Positions 35,557-45,594 of a stretch of 64,000 nucleotides of DNA are shown in pieces (the stretch's first letter is position 1; the number at the start of each line of letters is the position of its first letter). Under the pieces are notes generated by a model. It had not been told where the DNA came from and ran no database searches. It saw only the letters and a program-made list of their open reading frames with translations. This DNA is from Phocicoccus schoeneichii (GTDB lineage Bacteria > Bacillota > Bacilli > Staphylococcales > Salinicoccaceae), in contig NZ_BMDB01000003.1 in the NCBI RefSeq assembly GCF_014635565.1, positions 124,001 through 188,000 on the forward strand. The letters are read 5' to 3'. The position numbers were made by a program, and so were the translations under genes.

Positions 35557-35586
35557 AAAAAGAGATAGAACCTTCTATCTCTTTTT
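35557..35586 (+). terminator. terminator after pdxK
   Basis: A 14-bp perfect stem around CC (35557-35570 with 35573-35586) that ends in a T-run. Confidence 0.9.
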
Positions 35587-35607
35587 AAATATAGATTGGG
35601 GATTATT

Positions 35608-35973
35608 ATGAAACTAAAACCACTTGATGAGAAAAAAGTCCAATCACTTTTGGACGAATATAAAAACGAACCTGTATATATTCATGTTGAGGTGACAAAT
35701 GGCGTATACGCAAGCCATAACAACGATGAAGTTTTTAATGCAGGTACTTTCCTAAGGAATATACCTATTACGTATACAGAGGGTACACTTAAAGGTGGCA
35801 ATAATTTTGAACATCGCGTCGGTTTAAAGCTCGACAACGGTGGTTGGGTTTACGTGACTGGTCTATCCCACTACACTGTTAATGAGAACGATGAGTTTAT
35901 TTTACACGGTATCGATCACTCTGGTAAACTCGCGGCAGCACTCGAAATTTCAAGAAAAGAATTTAAAAAGTAG
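35608..35973 (+). CDS. yojF: YojF family protein
   Basis: A 121-residue DUF1806 protein: LYKNEPVYIHVEVTNG-like start (YKNEPVYIHVEVTNG), AGTFLRNIPITY, FEHRVGLKLDNGGWVYVTGLSHY (ends EHRVGLKL and WVYVTGL). In Bacillales it is always next to bshB2 and is thought to aid bacillithiol synthesis, but its chemistry is not known. TGGGGA before ATG 35608 sets the start. It precedes bshB2 by 10 bases. Confidence 0.88.
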   Translation: MKLKPLDEKKVQSLLDEYKNEPVYIHVEVTNGVYASHNNDEVFNAGTFLRNIPITYTEGTLKGGNNFEHRVGLKLDNGGWVYVTGLSHYTVNENDEFILHGIDHSGKLAAALEISRKEFKK

Positions 35974-35983
35974 GAGTTTTATA

Positions 35984-36682
35984 ATGACTTTAAAAGAAGA
36001 AGCACATGTACTTGTTGTGTTTCCTCACCCAGACGACGAAGCGTTTGGTGTGAGTGCAACAATCATGAAATATAGAGATATGGGCGTGCCGGTAACCTAC
36101 GCATGCTTGACGTACGGAGATATGGGACGAAATATCGGTAACCCTCCGTCAACGAGAGAAGATTTATGGAAAATCCGTAAAGCGGAACAAGAAGAAGCTG
36201 GCCGATTAATGAATCTTTCCGAACTTAAATTCTACGGTTATAGAGATAAAACCCTGGAATTCGAAGAAAAAGGAAAAATTAAAGGAGATGTGCTCGAATT
36301 ACTGCATGAGTTAAAACCGACGAGACTCATTTCTTTTTATCCTGGATATTGTGTGCATCCTGACCACGAGGCAACTGCAGAAGCAGTGTTAGATGCAGTG
36401 GCTGAACTTGCTCCGGAAGATCGTCCAACGCTGACGCTTGTTGCATTTGATAAGCGTACGTACGAAGATTTAGGCGAGCCACAAATTCAAACAGAAGTTC
36501 GAGATTACACAGATCGTAAGATGAAAGTCCTCTCTGCACACGCGTCGCAAACGGCTCAATTATTGATTGATTTGAGCAAAGATACACAAATTGGCGAACT
36601 TGCGCGTGAACGTTGGTTTGAAAAAGAGAACTTTTACCTTTATGATATAGAAGATTGGATTAATAATAAGGGGAACAAATAA
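35984..36682 (+). CDS. bshB2: BshB2, bacillithiol biosynthesis deacetylase
   Basis: A 232-residue LmbE/PIG-L-type zinc deacetylase: zinc ligands in HPDDE near residue 14 and HPDHE near 125, with GDMGRNIGNP between them. It deacetylates GlcNAc-malate to GlcN-malate, the second step of bacillithiol synthesis, or related bacillithiol conjugates. AGGAG at 35972-35976 marks ATG 35984; the longer frame overlaps yojF. It is followed after one base by folE2. Confidence 0.9.
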   Translation: MTLKEEAHVLVVFPHPDDEAFGVSATIMKYRDMGVPVTYACLTYGDMGRNIGNPPSTREDLWKIRKAEQEEAGRLMNLSELKFYGYRDKTLEFEEKGKIKGDVLELLHELKPTRLISFYPGYCVHPDHEATAEAVLDAVAELAPEDRPTLTLVAFDKRTYEDLGEPQIQTEVRDYTDRKMKVLSAHASQTAQLLIDLSKDTQIGELARERWFEKENFYLYDIEDWINNKGNK

Positions 36683-36683
36683 T

Positions 36684-37562
36684 ATGACAGGAATAGATTT
36701 TTCTAATCGCGAAGAACGATATAGACACTTTGGTTCGGTAGAACCGATTAAAGGTACAAAACCTAAAAATAAAGAAGATATGGTAGATCTTCAAAACACG
36801 AAAAAGGATTTCCTATTTAGTGTAGATTCAGTTGGAATTAACAACTTAAAATATCCAGTTGTAATTGGAGATTATCAATCAGTTGGTACATTTGAACTTG
36901 CGACGAGTTTAGAGCGCGACGAAAAAGGTATTAACATGAGCCGCATCTTAGAATCTCTTGAAACAGAAAACCACAAAGGGATTTCATTAGATTTTGACAC
37001 GATTGAAAAAGTACTGAACGTACTTCAAAAAAACATGGACCAAAACACTTCTGAACTTACAGCAACAGGCACTTGGTTCTTCAGTAAATATTCACCAGGC
37101 ACGAACTTACATGCTGTGGCGAACGCTGAAGTGAAATACCATGCAGAATTTGATGGTGAAACACTCACTAAAAAACAATTTGGTATGACAGGCATGATTA
37201 CAACACTTTGCCCATGTTCTAAAGAAATCAGTGAGTATTCGGCGCACAATCAGCGCGGGTACATCAAAGTATTACTCGACATTGATGACACAAAAGAACT
37301 TCCGGAAGACTACAAGGAAGTCGTATATAACGCGTTAGAAATTAACGCATCAAGTCAGTTATATCCGATTTTAAAACGTACAGATGAAAAAATGGTCACT
37401 GAACGTGCGTACGAAAACCCACGTTTCGTAGAAGACCTCATTCGACTTGTTGCGTATGACCTTGCAGACCTAGATTGGGTTAAAGGCTTTGAAGTAGAAT
37501 GCCGCAACGAAGAAAGTATCCACCAACACGACGCATTCAGTAGATTAAAATACACGAAATAA
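36684..37562 (+). CDS. folE2: GTP cyclohydrolase FolE2 (type IB)
   Basis: A 292-residue type IB GTP cyclohydrolase. The catalytic metal Cys lies in TTLCPCSKEIS and the conserved His in SAHNQRGYIKV; other blocks are GTKPKNKEDM and VECRNEESIHQHDA. It makes dihydroneopterin triphosphate for folate or queuosine. Type IB enzymes use Zn or Mn and often replace FolE in zinc shortage; I see no Zur box here. It is the last gene of yojF-bshB2-folE2 and has its own terminator. Confidence 0.93.
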   Translation: MTGIDFSNREERYRHFGSVEPIKGTKPKNKEDMVDLQNTKKDFLFSVDSVGINNLKYPVVIGDYQSVGTFELATSLERDEKGINMSRILESLETENHKGISLDFDTIEKVLNVLQKNMDQNTSELTATGTWFFSKYSPGTNLHAVANAEVKYHAEFDGETLTKKQFGMTGMITTLCPCSKEISEYSAHNQRGYIKVLLDIDDTKELPEDYKEVVYNALEINASSQLYPILKRTDEKMVTERAYENPRFVEDLIRLVAYDLADLDWVKGFEVECRNEESIHQHDAFSRLKYTK

Positions 37563-37568
37563 TATATG

Positions 37569-37616
37569 ACACGCAATTTGATGAGAGTAGAACTCTCGTT
37601 GGATTGCGTGTTTTTA
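37569..37616 (+). terminator. terminator after folE2
   Basis: Outer stem ACACGCAAT/ATTGCGTGT and inner GAGAGT/ACTCTC, followed by T5. Confidence 0.85.
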
Positions 37617-37630
37617 TCTTTTGTGGAGAG

Positions 37631-37935
37631 ATATGGACGATAATTATGGGAACTGGGAAATATCAGTCGTATCTTCTTGACATATGAACGATAAATATGA
37701 TTTCTGAAAATTATCGGCCGTATCAGCTTTGTATATGAACGATAAATATGATTTCTGGAAATTATCGGCCGTATCAGCTTTGTATATGAACGATAAATTG
37801 AATTTCTGGAAATTATCGGCCGTATCAGCTTTGTATATGAACGATAAATTGAATTTCTGGAAATTATCAGCCGTATCAGCTTTGTATATGAACGATAAAT
37901 TGAATTTCTGAGAAATAAGGGCAGATATCATTTTT
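37631..37935. repeat. 51-bp palindromic tandem repeat array (six units)
   Basis: Units start at 37631, 37682, 37733, 37784, 37835 and 37886, exactly 51 bases apart; the first and last are degenerate. Each contains CGATAA...TTATCG and a GGCCGTATCAGC segment. Because 51 is a multiple of three, frames stay open through the array on both strands, encoding a repeated 17-residue peptide; this is a by-product. The sequence is unrelated to the 52-bp unit, but the period, palindromic centre and convergent-gene location are the same. Confidence 0.9.
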
Positions 37936-37960
37936 ATTTCGACCTCTAATATCTATGAGT

Positions 37961-38066
37961 GTTCAAATAAATCACTGATTCAACCACTAATCTTGAATTG
38001 TAGTGGTTTAGTCGTAGAATGACTCCGTCATTCAAAGATTAAACTTCATTTAGAGGATTTATTCAG
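37961..38066. other. possible three-way-junction element
   Basis: An 8-bp closing stem (37966-37973 with 38056-38063) encloses two perfect hairpins: AACCACTA/TAGTGGTT (37982-38008) and GAATGAC/GTCATTC (38017-38033). No frame is open. It may be a decayed mobile element or a structured RNA. Confidence 0.45.
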
Positions 38067-38086
38067 CGAATCCCTGTCTCGCACGC

Positions 38087-39275
<1,189 letters not shown>

Positions 39276-39288
39276 TTATACCCCTACT

Positions 39289-40245
39289 TTATTTTGCTGT
39301 ATTCATCTTCTCACGAATACCAGAAAGCATCTTTTCAGTCATCTTATCTAAATCGTACTCGCATTTAAAGTTCCATTGTTCTTTCGCTTCATCACAGTCT
39401 AAACTATTTGGCCATGATTCTGCAATTGCTTGACGCATTGGATCTACGTCATATTTAAGTTCAAATTCTGGAATATGCTTTTTAATAGATTCTGCAACCA
39501 TCTCTGGATCGATGCTCATTGCACTCACGTTGAATGCATTACGCACAGAGAGTTTCTCAGGATCTGCTTGAAGTAAATCAATGATACAGTTGATTGCATC
39601 GTCAATGTACATCATATCCATGTACGTACCTTTATCTATAAAGCTCGTATAAGTGCCGTTCTTCACAGCCTCAAAATATATCTCGCACGCGTAGTCTGTT
39701 GTACCGCCACCTGGTTCTTGTTCATAAGAAATTAACCCAGGGAATCTGACTGAGCGCGTATCAACGCCGAAACGTTCGTAATAATAATCGAGTAGAAGTT
39801 CTCCTGCGACCTTATTCACGCCGTACATTGTTGACGGACGTTGAATTGTTTCTTGTGGTGTATTATCTTTTGGTGTTGACGGACCAAACGAACCAATTGA
39901 ACTCGGGGTAAAGTACTGTGCACCTACTTCACGAGCAGCTTCAAGTGTGTTCATTAAACCGCCCATGTTGATGTCCCACGCACGCTTAGGCGTTCTTTCA
40001 GCCACGGCACTGAGCAGTGCAGCTAAGTGAATGATCGTGTCTGGTTTGAATTTTTTCGTCATCTCCATAACCGCTTCACTATCAGTCACATCTAGTATTT
40101 CAAATGGCGTGTCTTTCATCTTACCCCATTCAGGAATTCTTAAGTCTGTAGGGAGCACATTCTCCTCTCCGTAGATTTCACGTAATTTTACGGTTAACTC
40201 GGTCCCAATTTGACCAAGGGCTCCAGTAATTAAAATTCTTTTCAT
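39289..40245 (-). CDS. L-threonine 3-dehydrogenase, SDR (epimerase-like) type
   Basis: A 318-residue extended short-chain dehydrogenase: NAD-binding [25 protein letters not shown], catalytic YGVNK with upstream Ser in [11 protein letters not shown], and substrate-loop [20 protein letters not shown] (parts RFPGLIS and GGGTTDYA) typical of bacterial SDR-type threonine dehydrogenases. It oxidises L-threonine to 2-amino-3-ketobutyrate, which Kbl, 15 bases upstream, splits to glycine and acetyl-CoA. The gene pair supports this substrate. Confidence 0.88.
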   Translation of the reverse strand: MKRILITGALGQIGTELTVKLREIYGEENVLPTDLRIPEWGKMKDTPFEILDVTDSEAVMEMTKKFKPDTIIHLAALLSAVAERTPKRAWDINMGGLMNTLEAAREVGAQYFTPSSIGSFGPSTPKDNTPQETIQRPSTMYGVNKVAGELLLDYYYERFGVDTRSVRFPGLISYEQEPGGGTTDYACEIYFEAVKNGTYTSFIDKGTYMDMMYIDDAINCIIDLLQADPEKLSVRNAFNVSAMSIDPEMVAESIKKHIPEFELKYDVDPMRQAIAESWPNSLDCDEAKEQWNFKCEYDLDKMTEKMLSGIREKMNTAK

Positions 40246-40260
40246 AATGCTTATATCCTC

Positions 40261-41448
40261 CTAAATGATACCGAGCTCTTTTCCAACTTTTTCATAGATT
40301 TTTAATGCATCATCGAGCATTTCTTTTGTATGTGCTGCTGTCGGCATGTTACGTACGCGTCCAGTTCCCCTTGGTACTGTTGGGAATACGATTGATTTCG
40401 CGTATACGCCTTCTTCTTTAAGTCTCTTAGAGAACTCTTGAGTCAGTTTCTCTTCACCAATGATTACTGGTGTAATTGGTGTTTCAGAGTGGCCAATATC
40501 AAATCCAAGATTTTTCAGACCTGCTTTTAGGTAGTCACCATTTTCCCATAATTTGTCGTGTAGTTCAGTAGATGCCATAATCTTTCTCACCGCTTCAGTG
40601 ATTGCTTTTGTATCTGCTGGAGTAAGTGCTGTTGAGAATAAGAATGGACGACCCGCAACTTTTAGGTAGTCAATTAATTCTTGTGAACCTGCAACATATC
40701 CACCAACAACACCGATTGCTTTAGAAAGAGTCCCCATTTGCATATCGACTTCTTTTTCTAAACCGAAGTGTTTAACTGTACCTGCACCTTTACCCATAAC
40801 GCCTGATCCGTGCGCGTCATCGACATAAGTAATGAGGTCAAATTCTTTTGCGATTTCCACGATTTCAGGAAGTAACGCTACGTCTCCATCCATTGAGAAT
40901 ACACCGTCTGTAATAAACATTACTTTGTTGTATTCACCAGACTCCGTCGCTTCTTTCGCTTTCTTTCTTAAGTCATCCATGTCTGAGTGGTTTACACGGA
41001 TAATTTTTGCACCAGATAAACGACAGCCATCAATGATAGATGCATGGTTTAATTCGTCAGAAAGAATCGCATCTCCTTTTTTCATGATCGCTGGAATCGC
41101 ACCTTGGTTTGCGTTGAAGCCAGAAGTGAACGCAATCACTGCTTCAGTGCCTTTAAATTCAGCAAGAGTATCTTCTAACTCTTTGTGTAGATCTAAAGTA
41201 CCATTGATTGTACGCACTGCTCCCGCACCTACTCCGTGAGAGTCTACTGCTTCTTTCGCAGCTTGTTTTAGGTCTTCATCAGTCGCTAAACCTAAGTAGT
41301 TATTTGATGAAAGGTTGATGAGTTCTTGACCATCGATTGAAATGACCGGACCATTCTCCCCTTCGACAACATCAATTTCGTTATATAACCCATTATCCTT
41401 TAACTCTGTGAGTTGTGTGTTTAAATAATCTTTTAAAATTTGAGACAT
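40261..41448 (-). CDS. kbl: 2-amino-3-ketobutyrate CoA ligase (glycine C-acetyltransferase)
   Basis: A 395-residue alpha-oxoamine synthase. PLP-binding Lys lies in [14 protein letters not shown]; other blocks are [24 protein letters not shown] and [17 protein letters not shown] (parts). It cleaves aminoketobutyrate with CoA to glycine and acetyl-CoA. Its pairing with the threonine dehydrogenase-like gene supports Kbl rather than BioF or HemA. It starts at ATG 41448 after AAGGAGGG and is divergent from the M20 cluster, as in Staphylococcus. Confidence 0.93.
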   Translation of the reverse strand: MSQILKDYLNTQLTELKDNGLYNEIDVVEGENGPVISIDGQELINLSSNNYLGLATDEDLKQAAKEAVDSHGVGAGAVRTINGTLDLHKELEDTLAEFKGTEAVIAFTSGFNANQGAIPAIMKKGDAILSDELNHASIIDGCRLSGAKIIRVNHSDMDDLRKKAKEATESGEYNKVMFITDGVFSMDGDVALLPEIVEIAKEFDLITYVDDAHGSGVMGKGAGTVKHFGLEKEVDMQMGTLSKAIGVVGGYVAGSQELIDYLKVAGRPFLFSTALTPADTKAITEAVRKIMASTELHDKLWENGDYLKAGLKNLGFDIGHSETPITPVIIGEEKLTQEFSKRLKEEGVYAKSIVFPTVPRGTGRVRNMPTAAHTKEMLDDALKIYEKVGKELGII

Positions 41449-41622
41449 GAAAAATGCCCTCCTTATAATGTTACTTCTATTTTAGCAAAAGTCATCGATT
41501 CCATTAAACAAAAACAATCAAACGTTTATATTTGTAATTTTCTCTCAATTTAAAATCGTTCGTCTTCCGAATAATTGAATAGTTTGATAGAATTAAACAA
41601 ATGCAAGTTTGGAGGAATAACG

Positions 41623-42810
41623 ATGTCAATTAAAGATATTGCAAGTAAACAACAAGACACAATGGTTGAAACTAGACGCTACATGCATATGAATCCAGAA
41701 GTGTCGTTTGAAGAAGTGAAAACTTATGAATTTATTTTAAAGAAATTAAAACAATATGATGGCTTAAAAATCCGAGAGAACGTCGGTAAGAACGACGTAG
41801 TTGGTGGTAAAGGATTATTCGCTACTTTTGGTGAAGGTCATCCGCACATCGCTTTCCGTGCAGATTTTGACGCTCTGCCAATCGTCGATCAGAAAGACGT
41901 GCCTTATAAATCGCAAAAAGAAGGTGCGATGCACGCATGCGGTCACGATGGACACACGTCTACTCTACTCGCTTTAGTCGACGTAGTCAGCAAGGTACAA
42001 GATAAACTTAAGGGTTCAGTATCGTTTATCTTCCAGTTCGGTGAAGAGCGCGCTCCAGGGGGCGCAAAATTCATGGTGGAGGACGGAATTTTAGACGACG
42101 TAGATAAAGTTTACGGCCAACACTACTGGAGTCAATTTAAGACAAATGAAATTCGTACACGTAGTGGTGCTTTGATTTCATCTCCAGATACATTCTTAGT
42201 AAAAATTAAGGGTAAAGGTGGCCACGCAGCGCATCCGGCGAACAATATCGATGCGATTGTTATTGCTGCTGAAATGATTATGAACTTGCAGACGGCTGTT
42301 GCGAGACAGATTAGCCCGATTGATAACGCGGTTGTCACAATCGGTAAAGTAAGTGGCGGAAGCACGTTTAACGTAATGCCAGATGTCGTAGAATTTGAAG
42401 GTACGGTGCGTACGTTTGAACCAGCGGTTAAACAAAAAATTAAAGAAATTTTTGAACTTGAAGTAGAATACACTGCAAAAAAACGCGGTGCAGTGGGCAC
42501 GCTCACTTATATCGAAGGTTATCCTGCGGTCGTGAACCACGAAGAGGAAGCAAAAGTTGTGGAACAAGCTGCAAAAGATCTTGGATTAGAGTTCGTTGAA
42601 GCAACGCCATCAATGATCGGTGAAGACTTCTCTGTTTACGTTCAAGAAAGACCAGGCGCATTCTTCTACACGGGTTCTGGTAACGAAGATAAAAATTCAA
42701 CGTTCGCTCATCATCATGAAAACTTTGATTTAGACGAAGATGCCATGAACTCTGCACTTCAGATGTTCATGAAAATCATCGAGTTAGAAGACGTTGTCTC
42801 ATGGACTTAG
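41623..42810 (+). CDS. M20 amidohydrolase, tandem copy 1
   Basis: A 395-residue M20D (HipO/Ama-like) amidohydrolase. Metal-site motifs: MHACGHDGHTSTLLA, GEERAPGGAKFMVEDG and the closing GEDFSVYVQ, plus the dimerisation-domain GKGGHAAHPANNIDA. Such enzymes remove N-acyl or hippurate-type groups from amino acids. GGAGG before ATG 41623 sets the start. The second metal motif is GEE-R-A rather than the A-E-E-x-x-P seen in its two neighbours, so its specificity probably differs. It overlaps copy 2 by 10 bp. Confidence 0.88.
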   Translation: MSIKDIASKQQDTMVETRRYMHMNPEVSFEEVKTYEFILKKLKQYDGLKIRENVGKNDVVGGKGLFATFGEGHPHIAFRADFDALPIVDQKDVPYKSQKEGAMHACGHDGHTSTLLALVDVVSKVQDKLKGSVSFIFQFGEERAPGGAKFMVEDGILDDVDKVYGQHYWSQFKTNEIRTRSGALISSPDTFLVKIKGKGGHAAHPANNIDAIVIAAEMIMNLQTAVARQISPIDNAVVTIGKVSGGSTFNVMPDVVEFEGTVRTFEPAVKQKIKEIFELEVEYTAKKRGAVGTLTYIEGYPAVVNHEEEAKVVEQAAKDLGLEFVEATPSMIGEDFSVYVQERPGAFFYTGSGNEDKNSTFAHHHENFDLDEDAMNSALQMFMKIIELEDVVSWT

Positions 42811-43985
42811 ACTTAGTCAAACTCTCTCGAGACAACTTTAAAGAAACAGTCAGACTGAGACGTCATTTCCACATGCATCCAGAGCTTTCATTCAAAGAAG
42901 TGGAAACGCCAAAATACATTGCAGAGTATCTCACAAACCTTGGTATTGAAGTCGAGACTGGTGTCGGTCTTAACGGTGTCGTTGGAAGACTCATTACAGA
43001 TGAAAACAAACAAACTGTCGCGCTTCGTGCTGATTTTGATGCACTGCCAATCCAAGATGAGAAGAAAGTTCCGTATAAATCTCAAGTGCCAGGTGTGATG
43101 CACGCATGTGGACACGATGCTCATACGGCAGTTCTACTCACAGTGGCAAAGATACTATCTGAAAATAAAGATGCACTAAATGGTAACGTTGTTTTTATCT
43201 TCCAACATGCGGAAGAAGTAGACCCAGGTGGCGCGATTCAGATGATCAACGATGGATGCCTTGATAATGTGGATGCGATTTTTGGAATGCACGTATCGAG
43301 CAGTGTTCAAGTTGGTGAAATGGGCTATAAGTATGGAGTTGCGACAGGGATGCCAGATGACTTCACGATTACTTTAATTGGTGAAGGCGGGCATGCGGCT
43401 AAGCCTCAGACCACAATTGACCCCGTTGCTGCTGGGATTGAACTATGTCAAGATTTACAATTTAAAATCACGAGAAAAATTTCTCCAATGGATAATGCTG
43501 TTTTATCTATTACAATTTTTAATGCGGGGACGCAGCACAACGTAATACCCGACAGGGTGACGATTGGCGGGACGCTACGCACGTTTGGGTATAACACGCA
43601 GAAGAGACTGATAAACGAGCTCAACCGCTCGCTACGTGCGATTCAGACGTCTCACGGCGTGAGATACGAACTCGATTACATGAAAGGCTATCCACCTGTT
43701 GTGAACGATGATGATATGGTAGATCTCGTCCGTGACGTGATGAGCAATGTTTCGACAGTTACAAAACAAAATCGACTTGAAAAAGATCTTGGTGGAGAAG
43801 ACTTTGCCTACTACTTACAAAAAGTACCCGGTGCATTCTTCTACACAGGTACAAAAAATACAGCACTTAACACAGATTACGCCCACCATACCTCTCACTT
43901 TGATATCGATGAGCACGGGTTGAAAAATGGGGTTGCAGTCATGCTCGGTGTAGCACTTGAATACTTAAATAAGGAGCACGAATAA
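42801..43985 (+). CDS. M20 amidohydrolase, tandem copy 2
   Basis: A 394-residue M20D enzyme: RRHFHMHPELSF, RADFDALPIQDE, MHACGHDAHTAVLLT, HAEEVDPGGAIQM, GEGGHAAKPQTTIDP and GGEDFAYYLQKVPGAFFYTG (parts GGEDFAYYL and GAFFYTG). It starts inside the last codons of copy 1 and ends one base before copy 3, so all three are co-translated. It is clearly paralogous to both neighbours. Substrate unknown; an N-acyl amino acid is likely. Confidence 0.88.
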   Translation: MDLDLVKLSRDNFKETVRLRRHFHMHPELSFKEVETPKYIAEYLTNLGIEVETGVGLNGVVGRLITDENKQTVALRADFDALPIQDEKKVPYKSQVPGVMHACGHDAHTAVLLTVAKILSENKDALNGNVVFIFQHAEEVDPGGAIQMINDGCLDNVDAIFGMHVSSSVQVGEMGYKYGVATGMPDDFTITLIGEGGHAAKPQTTIDPVAAGIELCQDLQFKITRKISPMDNAVLSITIFNAGTQHNVIPDRVTIGGTLRTFGYNTQKRLINELNRSLRAIQTSHGVRYELDYMKGYPPVVNDDDMVDLVRDVMSNVSTVTKQNRLEKDLGGEDFAYYLQKVPGAFFYTGTKNTALNTDYAHHTSHFDIDEHGLKNGVAVMLGVALEYLNKEHE

Positions 43986-43986
43986 T

Positions 43987-45165
43987 ATGGATATTAAAAA
44001 AGTGATAGATGAACATTTTGAAGATACGCTTAGAATGCGTAGACACCTTCATATGTATCCTGAACTTTCTTTCCAAGAAGAGAACACAAAACAATATATT
44101 TATGACGAATTAAAAGATCTTGGTTTAGAGATTAGAAGAGATGTTGGTGGTAACGGACTTGTGACACGTTTACAAGTAAACGACGACTATCCAACAATCG
44201 CATTCCGTGCGGACTTTGATGCTCTACCAATCAAAGAAGAGACGGATGTTCCGTTCAAATCTAAGAATCCTGGTGTGATGCACGCATGCGGACACGACGC
44301 TCATACAGCAATGCTCATTACGCTTCAAAAGATCTTAGTAGAAAATAAAGATAAACTACCGGTTAACGTTGTAGCGATTCACCAACACGCTGAAGAGCTA
44401 TTACCAGGTGGAGCAAAATCAATGATTGAAGACGGCGCATTAGACGGCGTAGATTACTTCTTTGGAACACATATCTCATCACTCGCACCAGTTAATCAAA
44501 TTGGCTGGAACTATAGCACGATGTACGCAAACGCAGATTCATTTACGATTACAGTGAACGGTCATGGTGGTCACGGTGCAGAACCAGAAAATGCGAAAGA
44601 CCCTATTGTTGCGAGCGCGTCTTTAATCTCACAAATTCAAACGGTGGTGTCACGTTCAATTAGTCCGTTAGAATCAGCAGTTGTGTCTTTAACAGCATTT
44701 AACTCAGGTGTCGCGTTTAACGTTATTCCAAACAAAGCTGAAATTAAAGGTACTGTGAGAACGTACGAGCAAGATATACGTGAACTTGCATTTGAACGTA
44801 TTAAGGATATTTGTGAAGGTATTGAGAAGAGCTTTGGTGTCCAAATTGACCTTGATATCCAGTGGGGCTATCCTTCTCTGAAAAATGACATTGAGATGAC
44901 AGACTATGTGGTTGACCTTGCGTCAAACGATAAGTCCTTTGTTGAAAATGTCGTAGAAATTTCGCCATCAATGGGCGGAGAAGACGCAGCATACTATCTA
45001 CAAAAAGTACCAGGATGCTATTTCTCAACAGGTGTTGGAAACGTTGAGGAAGGAATAGACATTCCCCATCACAACCCACTCTTTAACATCGATGAATCAG
45101 GTATGAAGTCAGCACTTGAAGTATTCCTTAAGATTGCGTTAAACTTTGATCAGGTGAAGAAATAA
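43987..45165 (+). CDS. M20 amidohydrolase, tandem copy 3
   Basis: A 392-residue M20D enzyme very like copy 2: RRHLHMYPELSFQEE, RADFDALPIKEE, MHACGHDAHTAMLIT, HAEELLPGGAKSM, GHGGHGAEPENAKDP and GGEDAAYYLQKVPGC. At the end GGEDFAYY has become GGEDAAYY, a change next to a metal ligand. Its stop shares a base with the start of the TM2 gene (TAATG). Together with copies 1 and 2 it points to local gene amplification. Confidence 0.88.
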   Translation: MDIKKVIDEHFEDTLRMRRHLHMYPELSFQEENTKQYIYDELKDLGLEIRRDVGGNGLVTRLQVNDDYPTIAFRADFDALPIKEETDVPFKSKNPGVMHACGHDAHTAMLITLQKILVENKDKLPVNVVAIHQHAEELLPGGAKSMIEDGALDGVDYFFGTHISSLAPVNQIGWNYSTMYANADSFTITVNGHGGHGAEPENAKDPIVASASLISQIQTVVSRSISPLESAVVSLTAFNSGVAFNVIPNKAEIKGTVRTYEQDIRELAFERIKDICEGIEKSFGVQIDLDIQWGYPSLKNDIEMTDYVVDLASNDKSFVENVVEISPSMGGEDAAYYLQKVPGCYFSTGVGNVEEGIDIPHHNPLFNIDESGMKSALEVFLKIALNFDQVKK

Positions 45166-45473
45166 TGAGAAACCTTTCTCTCGATGAGAAGATGTATGTA
45201 GAATCGTACGTAGAAAATAATAAAAAAAGTATGCTACTTGCATACTTACTGTGGTTCTTCCTAGGATACTTCGGAGTTCACAGATTCTATCTCGGACGAT
45301 GGTTTACAGGAATTATGTTGCTGATTCTAACAGCTCTCACAGCATGGTGGACAGCAGGAATACCAACAATCATTTGGCTATTCATAGACATGTTCTTGAT
45401 CATACCAATGGTCAATGGAAGTAAGCGTCGTGCATATAAAGAAGCAATTAGAGAAGTTAATAAAATGAGTTAA
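45165..45473 (+). CDS. TM2 domain protein
   Basis: A 102-residue membrane protein with the TM2 signature: a first helix AYLLWFFLGYFGVHRFYLGRW, shown by LLWFFLGYFGVHRFYLG, a turn, then a second helix ending IWLFIDMFLIIPMV. The conserved FGxHRFYLG and the acidic residue in FIDMFLI define the family. Function is unknown. It is coupled to the third M20 gene through a TAATG overlap and ends the operon. Confidence 0.87.
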   Translation: MRNLSLDEKMYVESYVENNKKSMLLAYLLWFFLGYFGVHRFYLGRWFTGIMLLILTALTAWWTAGIPTIIWLFIDMFLIIPMVNGSKRRAYKEAIREVNKMS

Positions 45474-45477
45474 GATG

Positions 45478-45502
45478 AAAAGACCCTTACCGGGTCTTTT
45501 TT
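45478..45502 (+). terminator. terminator after the M20-TM2 operon
   Basis: Stem AAAAGACCC/GGGTCTTTT with loop TTACC and a T-run. Confidence 0.9.
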
Positions 45503-45537
45503 ATTTATACATAATTCCATTGGTTCGTTGAATAACA

Positions 45538-45568
45538 AAAAACACTTCTAGACAGTGTCTAGAAGTGC
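45538..45568 (-). terminator. tuf terminator
   Basis: Stem CACTTCTAGAC/GTCTAGAAGTG followed by T6 on the minus strand, 27 bases after the tuf stop. Confidence 0.9.
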
Positions 45569-45594
45569 TACAAATCTATATGATTTAGTTTTTA

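Noticed and set aside
36560-36684. Zur box controlling folE2
   Set aside because: folE2 follows bshB2 after one base and no zinc-regulator palindrome is visible.
37644-37931. Repeat-containing protein on either strand (60 and 95 residues)
   Set aside because: The frames exist only because the period is 51 bp. There is no ribosome site and the end units are degenerate.
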